15,630 bases of DNA from Planctomycetaceae bacterium. GTDB taxonomy: Bacteria > Planctomycetota > Planctomycetia > Planctomycetales > Planctomycetaceae. Below are positions 15,214-15,630 of this stretch, piece by piece. Each line of letters starts with the position of its first letter. Position 1 is the stretch's first letter. The notes under the pieces were generated by a model, which saw nothing but the letters and a program-made list of their open reading frames with translations, was not told where the DNA came from and ran no database searches. Both the position numbers and the translations under genes were made by a program. The stretch lies in NCBI GenBank assembly GCA_003445035.1, contig DLVV01000343.1, positions 16,445 through 32,074 of the forward strand. Direction: 5' to 3'.

Positions 15214-15630
15214 CTAACGGTCGTGTTGAATTGATGCCGGGCGACTGGCCGCCCACGTCGCCAATTGTTCCCGGTTGATCTTCACATTATGTCGGATATC
15301 GACAGGGAAGGAGGAGTGGAAGAGGATGGATTCAATCGACGCGGTGAGTGGATGATCGGCAGCAAGCGTGTGCAGTTCGGCTGCGAGAGATTCCGAGGGG
15401 CCTTGTGGGTCAAGGCACTCGACGACGATCGCCGGTCGTTGTCGGGGCCGTTCGCCGATCCCGACCAGTGCGCTTCGTCGCACAGCGGCGTGTTGATTGA
15501 AAATCGCCTCGCAAGGAACACTGAAGAGGGTTCCCGTGTCGGTTTCGACTCGGTGCGCCTTGCGGCCGCAAAACCAAAGGCGTCCCACCTCGTCGAGGTA
15601 ACCCACGTCGCCCATGCGGTGCCAGATCGT
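15214..15630 (-). CDS. oleC: OleC-type AMP-dependent acyl ligase (beta-lactone synthetase), C-terminal part
   Basis: The last 138 residues of an ANL-superfamily adenylating enzyme; the N terminus lies beyond the right edge and the frame is open to the last base. The first visible part is the hinge motif A8 (WHRMGDVGYLDEVGRLWFCGRK), and the A10 region near the end has FPVDIRHNVKINREQLATWA with the catalytic Lys of the A10 motif. The FCGRK-HRV and FPVDxRHNxKI patterns are characteristic of OleC, which converts a 2-alkyl-3-hydroxy acid to a cis-beta-lactone with ATP. It lies directly upstream of oleD. oleA and oleB are not in view and may lie beyond the edge. A plain fatty acyl-CoA ligase is the alternative call. 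Confidence 0.85.
   Translation of the reverse strand, partial: TIWHRMGDVGYLDEVGRLWFCGRKAHRVETDTGTLFSVPCEAIFNQHAAVRRSALVGIGERPRQRPAIVVECLDPQGPSESLAAELHTLAADHPLTASIESILFHSSFPVDIRHNVKINREQLATWAASRPASIQHDR

Overview
The window looks like chromosomal DNA of a planctomycete (Planctomycetia-like). It is GC-rich, with many GTG starts and weak or absent Shine-Dalgarno sites. It encodes two proteins that resemble lineage-restricted planctomycete families from memory (a 161-residue soluble protein and a 468-residue membrane protein). It also carries a two-gene bc complex with a cytochrome c fusion, oleC-oleD hydrocarbon genes and FHA signalling, a combination typical of that phylum. This assignment is inference; no rRNA or other marker gene is present.

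Layout. Left (minus strand): a SHOCT-domain small membrane protein, clpX and an FHA-domain protein whose C terminus runs off the left edge. The small protein is divergent from a conserved soluble protein (plus), which is followed by a KDPG/KHG aldolase. Two tatA-type genes then lie on the minus strand; the second encodes only 59 residues and is easy to miss. A 436-bp non-coding stretch separates them from a plus-strand series: a polytopic membrane protein, a FIST sensor protein, an enolase-superfamily acid-sugar dehydratase/racemase, ribF and nrnA. After a 256-bp gap comes a two-gene respiratory operon: a Rieske protein overlapping by ATGA a cytochrome b/subunit IV protein fused to a diheme cytochrome c tail. 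The right edge holds, on the minus strand, oleD and the C-terminal part of oleC.

How the genes fit together. The bc operon encodes a quinol-oxidising complex whose c1/f function appears to be supplied by the fused diheme domain. Its Rieske subunit has a twin-arginine motif, so the two TatA proteins could serve its export. The Rieske protein carries 109 residues with 35 Asp/Glu and no Lys, Arg or His before the twin arginines, which is the most unusual protein feature here. The aldolase and the enolase-superfamily enzyme could act in sugar-acid catabolism. ribF and nrnA are housekeeping neighbours. OleC and OleD belong to the head-to-head olefin pathway. I found no CRISPR array, tRNA, rRNA, insertion sequence or phage gene. 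I see no clear new defence or mobile system; the best candidates for novelty are the bc operon, the acidic tails and the structured intergenic region at 4730-5165.
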